From JAWUVP01 sp034112285 (lineage in GTDB: Bacteria > Pseudomonadota > Gammaproteobacteria > JABDGN01), in assembly GCA_034112285.1 (NCBI GenBank), contig JAWUVP010000059.1, forward strand, positions 1 through 10,002: 10,002 nucleotides of DNA, read 5' to 3'. The notes beneath the pieces were generated by a model, which made no database searches, was not told the DNA's origin, and saw nothing but the letters and a program-made list of their open reading frames with translations. The translations under genes were made by a program, and so were the position numbers. Each line of letters opens with the position of its first letter. Position 1 is the stretch's first letter. This document shows, piece after piece, positions 1 through 6,758 of this stretch.

Positions 1-2
1 TT

Positions 3-206
3 TTTGTGCGTAACAAAGACAATAAAGGCTATACGCTCAAATTCATGCCCGCACTGGATAATTATCCTTCAGATGATCCCGTTGCGGATGCCACGCGTTT
101 TAATGCTTTGGTCGAAGAAGTGGCTAGAGATTATCCCGAGCAATACGGCTGGACCTATAAACGTTTTAACACGCGCCCAGAAGGTGAGCCTAAAGTGTAT
201 GATTGA
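3..206 (+). CDS. 3' end of a lipid A biosynthesis (Kdo2-lipid A) acyltransferase, LpxL/LpxM family; 5' part outside window
   Basis: The frame is open from the window edge (codons in phase with position 3) and ends at TGA 204-206, giving about 67 residues. The visible tail has the closing pattern of the late lipid A acyltransferases (HtrB/LpxL, LpxM, LpxP): an Asp-Pro/Asp-rich segment, a helix (residues TRFNALVEEVARDYPEQY), then the terminal W-x-x-KRF-x-TRP-x-G motif. These inner-membrane enzymes transfer an acyl chain from acyl-ACP to Kdo-lipid IVA. The catalytic HX4D box lies upstream of the window, so the exact member (lauroyl or myristoyl transferase) cannot be told, and I give no gene symbol. 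The last 17 bp overlap the 3' end of truB on the opposite strand, so the two genes converge with no intergenic space for a terminator. The GTG at position 6 is internal and not the true start. Confidence 0.85.
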   Translation, partial: FVRNKDNKGYTLKFMPALDNYPSDDPVADATRFNALVEEVARDYPEQYGWTYKRFNTRPEGEPKVYD

Positions 207-1113
207 TAAAACGCACCGCGCTTAACTGCTGCTCGGCACTCACATTGGAAATGCCTATGAACTCTTCGCCCAACATAATGCAAACGTTGCCCTCTTGACT
301 ATTGGGGCAAGGCAATTTGTCACCATTACGCAAACGAAACACGCTCGCACTTTCTAAATTTAAGATGGGGTAAGGAAACAAGGCCGCACTTAAAGGCAGC
401 AGTAAATTATCTAACTCAGCAAATTGCTCTTCATCACGCAGGCTATCTAAAACATCAATTGTATACATGGGTTGCTTCGATAAATTGGCAACCCCGATAC
501 GGCGCAAAACAACCACGTGCGCGCCACAATCCAGTACTTGACCAATATCGTCAACAAGATTACGAATATAGGTGCCTTTACTGCAGGACACCGTTAAGCT
601 AAATTGTGCACTGCTGCTATCAAAATTATCTAAACGACATTCATGAATAGTCACTTTGCGGGGTGGGCGTTCAACTTCAATGCCTTGGCGGGCCAGCTTG
701 TATAGTGGCTGCCCCTTATGCTTTAAGGCTGAATACATAGAGGGAATTTGTTCAATCGGGCCGCGAAACTGTGCTAAACAAGCTTCAAGATTATCGGCGT
801 TAACGTGGCTGGCATCTTTTGTGTCAACGGCTTCGCCTTCAGCGTCGCAAGTTGTGGTGCGCACACCTAACTGGGCGGTAACTTGATAGGTTTTATCGGC
901 ATCTAATAGAAATTGTGAAAATTTGGTGGCTTGGCCAAAGCAAAGAGGCAACATGCCGGTAGCTAAGGGATCTAAGCTGCCCGTATGGCCCGCTTTTTTC
1001 GCGAAATAAAGGCCTTTAACTTGCTGTAACGCTCTATTAGAGGTTATGCCGTCTGGCTTATCTAATAACAAAATACCCGTCAGTTCACGACCACGTGCCG
1101 CACGCTTACCCAT
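190..1113 (-). CDS. truB: tRNA pseudouridine(55) synthase TruB
   Basis: The protein of 307 residues makes pseudouridine 55 in the T-loop of tRNAs and also acts as a tRNA chaperone. The N-terminal start region carries GILLLDKPDGITSN (residues 13-26), the usual TruB opening. The catalytic motif GHTGSLDPLATG lies at about 42-53, with the nucleophilic aspartate at residue 48, the same number as in E. coli. Downstream are the family motifs KTYQVTAQLGVRT (about 89-101) and SCSKGTYIRNLVDDIG. The last ~60 residues fit a PUA-like RNA-binding domain. The ATG at 1113 lies 5 nt after the rbfA stop, so the two are probably translationally coupled; the Shine-Dalgarno is weak (GGTGA inside the end of rbfA). 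The stop at 192-190 is inside the convergent acyltransferase gene. In many gammaproteobacteria rpsO and pnp follow truB; here they do not. Confidence 0.97.
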   Translation of the reverse strand: MGKRAARGRELTGILLLDKPDGITSNRALQQVKGLYFAKKAGHTGSLDPLATGMLPLCFGQATKFSQFLLDADKTYQVTAQLGVRTTTCDAEGEAVDTKDASHVNADNLEACLAQFRGPIEQIPSMYSALKHKGQPLYKLARQGIEVERPPRKVTIHECRLDNFDSSSAQFSLTVSCSKGTYIRNLVDDIGQVLDCGAHVVVLRRIGVANLSKQPMYTIDVLDSLRDEEQFAELDNLLLPLSAALFPYPILNLESASVFRLRNGDKLPCPNSQEGNVCIMLGEEFIGISNVSAEQQLSAVRFINHTL

Positions 1114-1118
1114 GCTAG

Positions 1119-1529
1119 CTATTCACCGTCAGTCGTGTTGCTTTTTTTCTCATCTTCGGCATCAGTCACTTTGCTTTTTTTCTCATCATCAGCAATAGCG
1201 GCATTAATTAACTCGCTCATTTGTCGCCCATGATCCATGCTAGCATCGTAAATAAAACGTAGTTTTGGGGTGATCCGTAACGCAAGCTCATCGGCAATAC
1301 GAACCCGCATAAAGCCCGCGGCTTTTTGTAATGCGATATCCACTTCGGCAGCAGTATGTTCACTATCGACTAAACTATAGAATACTTTTGCATGCGATAA
1401 ATCACGTGATACTTCTACATCAGTGAGGTTCAACATTTTAATGCGGGGATCTTTTACTTCCTGCAATAAAATTTGCCCTAACGTTTTACGAATTTGATCG
1501 CCAATTCTTTGTGCTCGACTAATATCCAT
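1119..1529 (-). CDS. rbfA: 30S ribosome-binding factor RbfA
   Basis: The protein of 136 residues is close to the E. coli length. RbfA is a single KH-like-domain protein that binds the 30S subunit near the 5' helix of 16S rRNA and assists late 30S maturation, notably under cold shock. Recognisable parts are the N-terminal helix SRAQRIGDQIRKTLGQILLQEVKDPRI, the strand MLNLTDVEVSRDLSHAKVFYS, and the C-terminal core MRVRIADELALRITPKLRFIYDASMDHG. The final ~23 residues are a charged tail made of two near-identical 11-residue units (see the repeat at 1129-1194). The ATG at 1529 has AAAGG about 8 nt upstream, and that Shine-Dalgarno overlaps the infB TAA stop (1543-1541), implying coupling with infB. 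It sits between infB and truB, as is usual in proteobacteria. Confidence 0.96.
   Translation of the reverse strand: MDISRAQRIGDQIRKTLGQILLQEVKDPRIKMLNLTDVEVSRDLSHAKVFYSLVDSEHTAAEVDIALQKAAGFMRVRIADELALRITPKLRFIYDASMDHGRQMSELINAAIADDEKKSKVTDAEDEKKSNTTDGE
1129..1194 (-). repeat. 33-bp tandem duplication encoding the RbfA C-terminal tail
   Basis: Two adjacent 33-bp units (1129-1161 and 1162-1194) match at 28 of 33 positions by eye. They encode the two copies of the motif DEKKS-x-x-TD-x-E at the end of RbfA. The unit length is a multiple of three, so the reading frame is kept. The repeat lies beyond the conserved KH-like domain and is expected to be disordered. Confidence 0.85.
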
Positions 1530-1540
1530 TACAGCAACCT

Positions 1541-4081
1541 TTATAAACTACGTTTAACTTCAACCGTTTCAAACACTTCAATTTGGTCGTCGACTTGAAC
1601 ATCGTTATAGTCTTTCACACCAATACCGCATTCAATACCTTTTTTAACTTCATTGCAATCTTCTTTAAAGCGTTTTAGTGATTCCAAACCGCCTTCAAAT
1701 ATCACCACATTATCACGTAGCACGCGTATTGGGCTGTTACGTTTAATAACACCCTCACTCACAATACAACCAGCAATGGTGCCAAATCTAGAGGAGCGGA
1801 ACACATCACGTACGGCAGCCAAGCCAATAATTTGATCTTTAAATATTGGTTTCAACATTCCCGTTAAGGCTGCTTTGACTTCATCTAAACAGTTATAAAT
1901 AATACTGTAATAATGCAAGTCAACGCCTTCTGACTCAATCAATTTGCGCGCGGTTGCATCGGCACGTACGTTAAAACCAATCATAATAGCTTGAGATGCT
2001 AAGGCTAAATTCACGTCAGATTCATTAATGCCACCAACGCCGCTAGCAACAATATTAACTTTGACTTCATCGCTAGATAATTTTTGTAAGCTTTCTGTTA
2101 ACGCTTCCACAGAGCCTTGCACACCGGCTTTTAAAACAATGTTTAGCGTTGATACTTTCGCATCGTTAACTTGTGTAAATAGATTTTCAAGTTTGGCTGC
2201 TTGTTGCTTAGCCAATTTAACTTCGCGGAATTTTCCTTGACGGAACATAGCCACTTCACGCGCCTTACGCTCACTCACCACCACAATCACTTCATCACCC
2301 GCCGTTGGCGTGCCAGATAAACCTAGCATTTCCACCGGCATTGAAGGGCCCGCACTCAACACCGCTGTTCCAGTGTCATCAATCAATTTACGCACACTTC
2401 CGTACTGCATACCGGCCAAAACAACATTGCCTTTTTCCAAGCAACCTTGTTGCACTAAAATAGTAGCAACCGGGCCACGGCCTCGATCTAGACGTGATTC
2501 AATAATCACACCTTGCACAGGGCCGGTGCTCACGGCTTTTAATTCTAACACTTCGGCTTGTAGTAAGATTGCATCCAATAGTTGGTCTACACCTAGTCCG
2601 GTTTTAGCTGAAATATTACAGAACATAACATCACCACCCCAATCATCAGGAACAATGCCATATTGTGTCAAATCATTTTTAACTTTTTCTGGGTCAGCGT
2701 CTTCTTTATCCATTTTATTAACAGCCACAATAATGGGTACGCCTGCTGCTTGCGCATGCTGAATAGCTTCCACAGTTTGTGGTTTAGCGCCATCATCGGC
2801 CGCAACAATTAAAATAACAATATCCGTACACTGCGCACCACGAGCACGCATAGCCGTAAATGCCGCATGACCTGGAGTATCTAAAAATGTAATAGAGCCT
2901 TTTTCTGTTTCGACATGATAAGCACCAATGTGCTGAGTGATACCACCCGCTTCGCCATCAGCCACTTTAGTGCGACGAATATAATCGAGCAATGACGTTT
3001 TACCATGGTCAACATGACCCATAATCGTTACCACTGGTGAGCGAGGCTTCGCAATTTCACCACTGGTTGCAGCCAGCACCACTTCATCTTCAAGTGCATT
3101 TTCTTTCACTAGAATTGCCGTATGGCCCATTTCTTCAACTAAAATAACCGCAGTATCTTGATCAATAACTTGGTTAATGGTTACCATGCCGCCAAGTTGC
3201 ATCATTTTCTTCACAACTTCAGCGCCTTTAATAGACATTTTTTGTGCTAAATCGCCGACCGTGATTCTTTCAGGAATAGACACTTCACGCACGATAGGTG
3301 CAGTGGGCACAGCAAAACCATGCTCTGTTAAGCTAGAAGGTTTGTTATGACGACGACGAGCTTTACCCCATGAGCCTTCATCATTAAAAGAAGATAAGGG
3401 TTTTTTTGAACCGCGTTTTTCTTGACGACTTTGTACTTTTCGATCTTTTGCTTTGAGCTTAGTCTTCTTACCTTTACGGTCATCTTTTTCTGGCTCAGCT
3501 TTAACTTCTTTTTTCGCTTGATGAGCAGGTTTCGGCGCGTCTTCGCTCTCTTTTGTTTCTTTGGTTTCTTTGGTCTCTTTCGCCTCAACAGCAACCTCTG
3601 TTTTCACTTCAGGATTGTCTGTAGACTCTGCTTTTTCTTTGAGTTTAAGCGCTTGCTCAGCCTGCGCTGCAACTTCACGCAAATGTTTTGCTTGCTCTTC
3701 TGCTGCGACACGCTCAACGGCTTCTTTTTCTTCTTGTGCGCGTTCTTCAGCTAATGAAGTGGTGCGTTCGACATAGGTGCGTTTTTTGCGCACTTCAACA
3801 TTAACTACTTTGCCTTTATTCGCGTGACCACCACCCGCCTTGAGTGTGCTGGTGCTTTTGCGCTTTAGAGTAATCGTTTTTGTGGGTTTGCCTGCCAGCG
3901 TGGTCGCAGTCGATTTTTTGGTGCTATCGCGTAAATGGCCTAGCAAAATTTGTTTTTGCTTATCATCCACTACTTGGGTTGCTTTCGTCACCCCTAAGCC
4001 CGCTTCCTTAAATTGCTCAAGCAACTGCACGACAGGGATGCCTACAGTTTTTGCTAATTGTTCTACAGTTACGTCTGCCAT
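1541..4081 (-). CDS. infB: Translation initiation factor IF-2
   Basis: This GTPase brings fMet-tRNA to the 30S subunit and promotes 50S joining. With the start at 4081 it has 846 residues. Domains in order: IF2 N-terminal domain (about 1-50, starting MADVTVEQLAKTVGIP), an IF2-associated basic patch (about 75-106), a long Lys/Glu/Ala-rich linker (about 110-250), a second N-terminal-type domain (about 273-320), then the GTPase domain: G1 GHVDHGKT (355-362), G2 region GGITQHIGAYHV (about 379-390), G3 DTPGH (401-405), G4 NKMD (455-458), G5 SAKTG (491-495). Domains II, III and the fMet-tRNA-binding domain IV follow, ending VEVKRSL. I chose ATG 4081 because GGAG lies 6 nt upstream and MADV is the family's usual N-terminus; a GTG at 4093 in the same frame overlaps that Shine-Dalgarno. 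Position between nusA and rbfA is conserved, but the gap to nusA is long (143 bp). Confidence 0.98.
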   Translation of the reverse strand: MADVTVEQLAKTVGIPVVQLLEQFKEAGLGVTKATQVVDDKQKQILLGHLRDSTKKSTATTLAGKPTKTITLKRKSTSTLKAGGGHANKGKVVNVEVRKKRTYVERTTSLAEERAQEEKEAVERVAAEEQAKHLREVAAQAEQALKLKEKAESTDNPEVKTEVAVEAKETKETKETKESEDAPKPAHQAKKEVKAEPEKDDRKGKKTKLKAKDRKVQSRQEKRGSKKPLSSFNDEGSWGKARRRHNKPSSLTEHGFAVPTAPIVREVSIPERITVGDLAQKMSIKGAEVVKKMMQLGGMVTINQVIDQDTAVILVEEMGHTAILVKENALEDEVVLAATSGEIAKPRSPVVTIMGHVDHGKTSLLDYIRRTKVADGEAGGITQHIGAYHVETEKGSITFLDTPGHAAFTAMRARGAQCTDIVILIVAADDGAKPQTVEAIQHAQAAGVPIIVAVNKMDKEDADPEKVKNDLTQYGIVPDDWGGDVMFCNISAKTGLGVDQLLDAILLQAEVLELKAVSTGPVQGVIIESRLDRGRGPVATILVQQGCLEKGNVVLAGMQYGSVRKLIDDTGTAVLSAGPSMPVEMLGLSGTPTAGDEVIVVVSERKAREVAMFRQGKFREVKLAKQQAAKLENLFTQVNDAKVSTLNIVLKAGVQGSVEALTESLQKLSSDEVKVNIVASGVGGINESDVNLALASQAIMIGFNVRADATARKLIESEGVDLHYYSIIYNCLDEVKAALTGMLKPIFKDQIIGLAAVRDVFRSSRFGTIAGCIVSEGVIKRNSPIRVLRDNVVIFEGGLESLKRFKEDCNEVKKGIECGIGVKDYNDVQVDDQIEVFETVEVKRSL
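3548..3580 (-). repeat. 9-bp tandem repeat in the infB linker (KET repeats)
   Basis: The IF2 linker contains KETKETKETKE (residues about 168-178 of the 846-residue protein), coded by nearly identical 9-bp units. It lies in the charged, low-complexity region between the two N-terminal domains, which is variable in length across bacteria, so copy-number change here would be tolerated. Confidence 0.75.
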
Positions 4082-4224
4082 GGTTAACTCCACATCGTCA
4101 TACGATTTCTATTTAGCTTGAGCATGTTATTAAGGAGTTAATACATCTTAATACCCATGCCTAAACCAGGGTTTATTTTGTGTTGGTAATGGTTAATACA
4201 TAAACCGATTGCCTCACACATGTC
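4082..4224 (-). other. nusA-infB intercistronic region with alternative inverted repeats (infB leader)
   Basis: The 143-bp spacer is long for this operon, where genes are otherwise 5-12 bp apart. Read on the minus strand it holds a 7-bp inverted repeat GGTTTAT/ATAAACC (4206-4200 with 4176-4170, 23-nt loop). The downstream arm overlaps a second, smaller inverted repeat AAACC/GGTTT (4171-4163 region), so the two pairings exclude each other. No T-run follows, so this is not a classical terminator. The region ends with the infB Shine-Dalgarno GGAG. No convincing sigma70 promoter was found. A 27-codon open frame (4221-4138) also lies here but lacks support. Confidence 0.4.
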
Positions 4225-5706
4225 TTATTCTGCGAACCAAGGCGCGCGTGCGGCCATGATAAGCGCTGAGGCTCTTTCCTCAGTCATGCCTTCAATATCA
4301 ATAATTTCATCGATACCACATTCCGCTAAATCTTCTTGAGTCATAACATCTTGTTCAACTAAAAGTTTAGCCAATGCCTCATCCATGCCTTCAAGATTTA
4401 ATAAATCTTCGGCAGGCTCTTTGATATCACCGGCTAAAGCTTTCGCTAATAAAGCATCTTTGGCACGTTCGCGCAGGGCATCAACAATATCTTCATCAAA
4501 GCCTTCGATGGCTAATAATTCTTTTGCCGGCACATACGCAATTTCTTCTAAATTGGTAAAGCCTTCATCCACTAACACGCCTGCCATTTCTTCATCAATG
4601 TCTAAATCGCTAACAAAGATTTCTAATACATTCACAGACTCTTTTTCACTTTTTGCTGCAGCTTGCTCTTCAGACATCACGTTAAGTGTCCAACCACATA
4701 AGGTACTGGCTAAGCGCACATTTTGTCCGCTACGGCCAATAGCTTGTGATAAACCTTCTTCTTTTACCGCTAAATCCATTGTGTTGGTTTCTTCATCAAC
4801 CACAATCGATTCAACTTCAGCAGGCGCCATAGCATTAATAACGAGCTGTGCAGGATTATCATCCCATAAAACAATATCAACGCGCTCGCCGTTTAATTCT
4901 TCAGAAACAGTTTGCACGCGTGAGCCACGCATACCAACGCAAGCACCAATAGGATCGATTCGACCATCATTGGTTTTTACGGCTATTTTTGCACGCGAAC
5001 CTGGGTCACGCGCAACGCTTTTAATCTCGATGATCTCTTCACCGATTTCGGGCACTTCAATGCGAAACAATTCGACCAACATTTCTGAGCGTGAACGGCT
5101 CATCAACATTTGTGGGCCGCGTAACTGGCTTTGTACTTCGTAAAGCAAACCACGAACCCGGTCACCCACTCTAAAATTTTCTTTAGGAATCATATCTTCA
5201 CGACGAATAATACCTTCAGCGTGTTGCCCTAAATCAATAATAACGCAATCACGGCTAACTTTTTTCACCGTACCATTTAAGATATCGCCAATTTTATTGG
5301 AAAAGGCATCGGCCGTTTTTGCACGCTCTGCTTCGCGTACTTTTTGCACAATAACTTGCTTAGCAGTTTGTGCTGCTATGCGCCCGAACTCAATTGAGTC
5401 CATAGGCTCTTCAATAACATCACCCGCCTGCACTTCTTCTTCACCACGCGCTTGAGCTTGGCTCAAGTTTAGCTCAGCAGCTGGGTTTTCTAATTCAGCA
5501 TCATCGGCCATCACTATCCAACGACGAAAAGTTTGGTAATCGCCCGTATTGCGATCAATCACCACCCGCACATCTATTTCTTCGATGTTACGTTTGCGCG
5601 TTGCCATCGCTAAGGCTGCTTCAATTGCTTCAAAAATAACAGACTGATCAACGTCTTTCTCGTTTGAAACAGCTTCTGCGACTAATAAAATTTCTTTGTT
5701 TACCAT
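4225..5706 (-). CDS. nusA: Transcription termination/antitermination factor NusA
   Basis: The protein of 493 residues (E. coli NusA is 495) binds RNA polymerase and nascent RNA, stimulating pausing and intrinsic termination and taking part in antitermination. Domains: N-terminal RNAP-binding domain (about 1-130, including the segment ending GRIAAQTAKQVIVQKVREAER), S1 domain (about 138-200, GDILNGTVKKV through RVRGLLYEV), KH1 (GACVGMRGSRVQ about 254-265), KH2 (QAIGRSGQNVRLAS about 321-334), then two acidic helix-hairpin-helix repeats (about 365-415 and 440-490, ending APWFAE). The second acidic repeat is the type that contacts the RNAP alpha C-terminal domain in E. coli. The ATG at 5706 has AGAAGG about 8 nt upstream and lies 12 bp after the rimP stop. 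The frame stays open for 28 codons beyond the TAA, but the family-length C-terminus is complete. Confidence 0.98.
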   Translation of the reverse strand: MVNKEILLVAEAVSNEKDVDQSVIFEAIEAALAMATRKRNIEEIDVRVVIDRNTGDYQTFRRWIVMADDAELENPAAELNLSQAQARGEEEVQAGDVIEEPMDSIEFGRIAAQTAKQVIVQKVREAERAKTADAFSNKIGDILNGTVKKVSRDCVIIDLGQHAEGIIRREDMIPKENFRVGDRVRGLLYEVQSQLRGPQMLMSRSRSEMLVELFRIEVPEIGEEIIEIKSVARDPGSRAKIAVKTNDGRIDPIGACVGMRGSRVQTVSEELNGERVDIVLWDDNPAQLVINAMAPAEVESIVVDEETNTMDLAVKEEGLSQAIGRSGQNVRLASTLCGWTLNVMSEEQAAAKSEKESVNVLEIFVSDLDIDEEMAGVLVDEGFTNLEEIAYVPAKELLAIEGFDEDIVDALRERAKDALLAKALAGDIKEPAEDLLNLEGMDEALAKLLVEQDVMTQEDLAECGIDEIIDIEGMTEERASALIMAARAPWFAE

Positions 5707-5718
5707 ATGAGTTACCTT

Positions 5719-6171
5719 CTAAAAGTTAACGATTAAATGTGCTTTGTTAATTTCTGCCAGGGGAATTACAATTTTCTCTTCTTCTTGTTGCAGTTCCAGA
5801 GCCTCGTCGCTGCAATCAACCACGCTGCCAATAAATTTACGCTGCCCTTCAATGGGGCTGCGAGTATGAATTTTAACTTTTTCACCTTGCACATCAGTAA
5901 AGTGTGTCGTGAAAAATAATGGACGCTCCATACCAGGTGAAGAAACTTCTAGCGTATATTCTCCACTAATAGGGTCTTCAACATCGAGTACCGCACTCAC
6001 TTGATGACTTGCACTAGCGCAATCATCAACATTAATGCCGTCTTCATGGTCAATATAGACGCGTAATATAGAATGTCTACCTTGATTTGAAAATTCAAGC
6101 CCATAGAGCTCATACCCAGCCGCTTGCACAGCAGGTTCTAATAAATCATGTAAATCTTGTCTATATTGCAT
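5719..6171 (-). CDS. rimP: Ribosome maturation factor RimP
   Basis: The protein of 150 residues (E. coli YhbC/RimP about 150) is needed for 30S subunit assembly. The N-terminal alpha/beta domain shows LLEPAVQAAGYELYGLEFSNQG and LRVYIDHEDGINVDDCASASHQVSAVLDVEDPI, followed by the strongly conserved EVSSPGMERPLF motif that marks the family. The C-terminal part is a small beta-barrel (Sm-like) domain ending EINKAHLIVNF. The ATG at 6171 is preceded by GGA about 8 nt upstream. It is the first protein gene of the operon, 12 bp before nusA, and lies just downstream of a terminator-like hairpin separating it from the initiator tRNA. Confidence 0.96.
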   Translation of the reverse strand: MQYRQDLHDLLEPAVQAAGYELYGLEFSNQGRHSILRVYIDHEDGINVDDCASASHQVSAVLDVEDPISGEYTLEVSSPGMERPLFFTTHFTDVQGEKVKIHTRSPIEGQRKFIGSVVDCSDEALELQQEEEKIVIPLAEINKAHLIVNF

Positions 6172-6183
6172 ATTTTATCCAAT

Positions 6184-6202
6184 AAAAAAGGGCCGAGGGC
6201 CC
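6184..6202 (-). terminator. Intrinsic terminator/attenuator between tRNA-fMet and rimP
   Basis: On the minus strand a GC-only stem GGGCC (6202-6198), loop CTC, GGCCC (6194-6190) is followed directly by six T (6189-6184). The stem is only 5 bp but all G-C, and the T-run is uninterrupted, so the form is that of a factor-independent terminator. Its position after the tRNA and 12 bp before the rimP start codon suggests partial termination that would make tRNA-fMet more abundant than the operon mRNA. Confidence 0.7.
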
Positions 6203-6240
6203 AATTTGTTCAGTCTTATTTTTACGCTCGTCTATCACAC

Positions 6241-6256
6241 TTTCTCAAAAGAGAAA
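6241..6256 (-). other. Small hairpin downstream of tRNA-fMet
   Basis: The inverted repeat TTTCTC (6241-6246), AAAA, GAGAAA (6251-6256) is a perfect 6-bp stem with a 4-nt loop, 20 bp past the tRNA 3' end. It is AT-rich and not followed by a T-run on the minus strand, so it is not a terminator. A role as an RNA-processing signal for the tRNA-mRNA precursor is possible but unproven. Confidence 0.35.
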
Positions 6257-6275
6257 TTAGGACCAATCAAAAAAT

Positions 6276-6352
<77 letters not shown>

Positions 6353-6364
6353 TCAGAGAAACGC

Positions 6365-6393
6365 ATTGTATAGAAAAATGGCGCCGTCGGCAA
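6365..6393 (-). promoter_or_regulatory. Sigma70-type promoter for tRNA-fMet (and likely the rimP-truB operon)
   Basis: On the minus strand the -35 hexamer TTGCCG (6393-6388) and the -10 hexamer TACAAT (6370-6365) are separated by exactly 17 bp (6387-6371). The -10 matches the consensus at 5 of 6 positions and the -35 at 4 of 6. Transcription would start near 6358, leaving a leader of about 6 nt before the tRNA 5' end at 6352. No other good promoter was found before rimP. Confidence 0.7.
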
Positions 6394-6414
6394 GCATTAA
6401 TTGCGTTTATCTTT

Positions 6415-6542
6415 GGCTTTCGGGTTTGTGTTGTGAACGCTGGATTTTCTAGATACGCCGTGAATACGTCCCTGTAGGCTCCGCACTGGCGTCCTGCCAG
6501 TGAGGGTCTAGAAAAACCAGCATTCACAACACCCGCAAAGCC
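6415..6542 (+). repeat. MITE/REP-like element, copy A (~128 bp, with terminal inverted repeats)
   Basis: The outer edges are GGCTTT (6415-6420) and AAAGCC (6537-6542). Inside them is a 26-bp terminal inverted repeat (6428-6453 with 6507-6532) matching at 24 of 26 positions and ending in TCTAGA. A central hairpin has a 7-bp stem CACTGGC/GCCAGTG (6484-6490, 6496-6502) with a 5-nt loop. A core GACGTATTCACGGCGT-type segment (here reverse strand, about 6453-6482) is shared with copy B. No transposase or convincing target-site duplication is visible. From memory, similar cores recur in intergenic regions of several gammaproteobacteria; this needs a database check. Confidence 0.75.
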
Positions 6543-6758
6543 TGTGGAGCTTGGGAGATGATGAGCGAGCTGCGCTCGACTATTTGCATTTTTTGGGTGG
6601 GGGGCAGAGTTTACGATTTACCTTCGTAGCTCAATTCATGAAATCTCTCTGCAAAAATGACGACCTAGTCAATCTTGCCACCTCCCATCGTAGAAGGAAG
6701 ATCGTTTAAAAGTGAAAATAGCCGAGCGCAGCGAGCTCCTTCTCCCCCCAGCAAAATA

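Noticed and set aside
4..225. 73-residue open frame on the plus strand at the window start
   Set aside because: It is another frame of the acyltransferase tail, whose own frame (3-206) gives a recognisable family C-terminus.
3328..3776. Several overlapping open frames on both strands within infB
   Set aside because: They arise from the low-complexity Lys/Glu codons of the IF2 linker; the true frame is fixed by the IF2 domains on both sides.
4082..4093. GTG start at 4093 for infB adding four residues
   Set aside because: It overlaps the GGAG that serves the ATG at 4081, and the family N-terminus begins at the latter.
6208..6260. Possible promoter for rimP on the minus strand (TTGAGA, 18 bp, TAAAAA)
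   Set aside because: Matches to the consensus are weak at both hexamers, and the AT-rich spacer makes chance likely; not strong enough to list.
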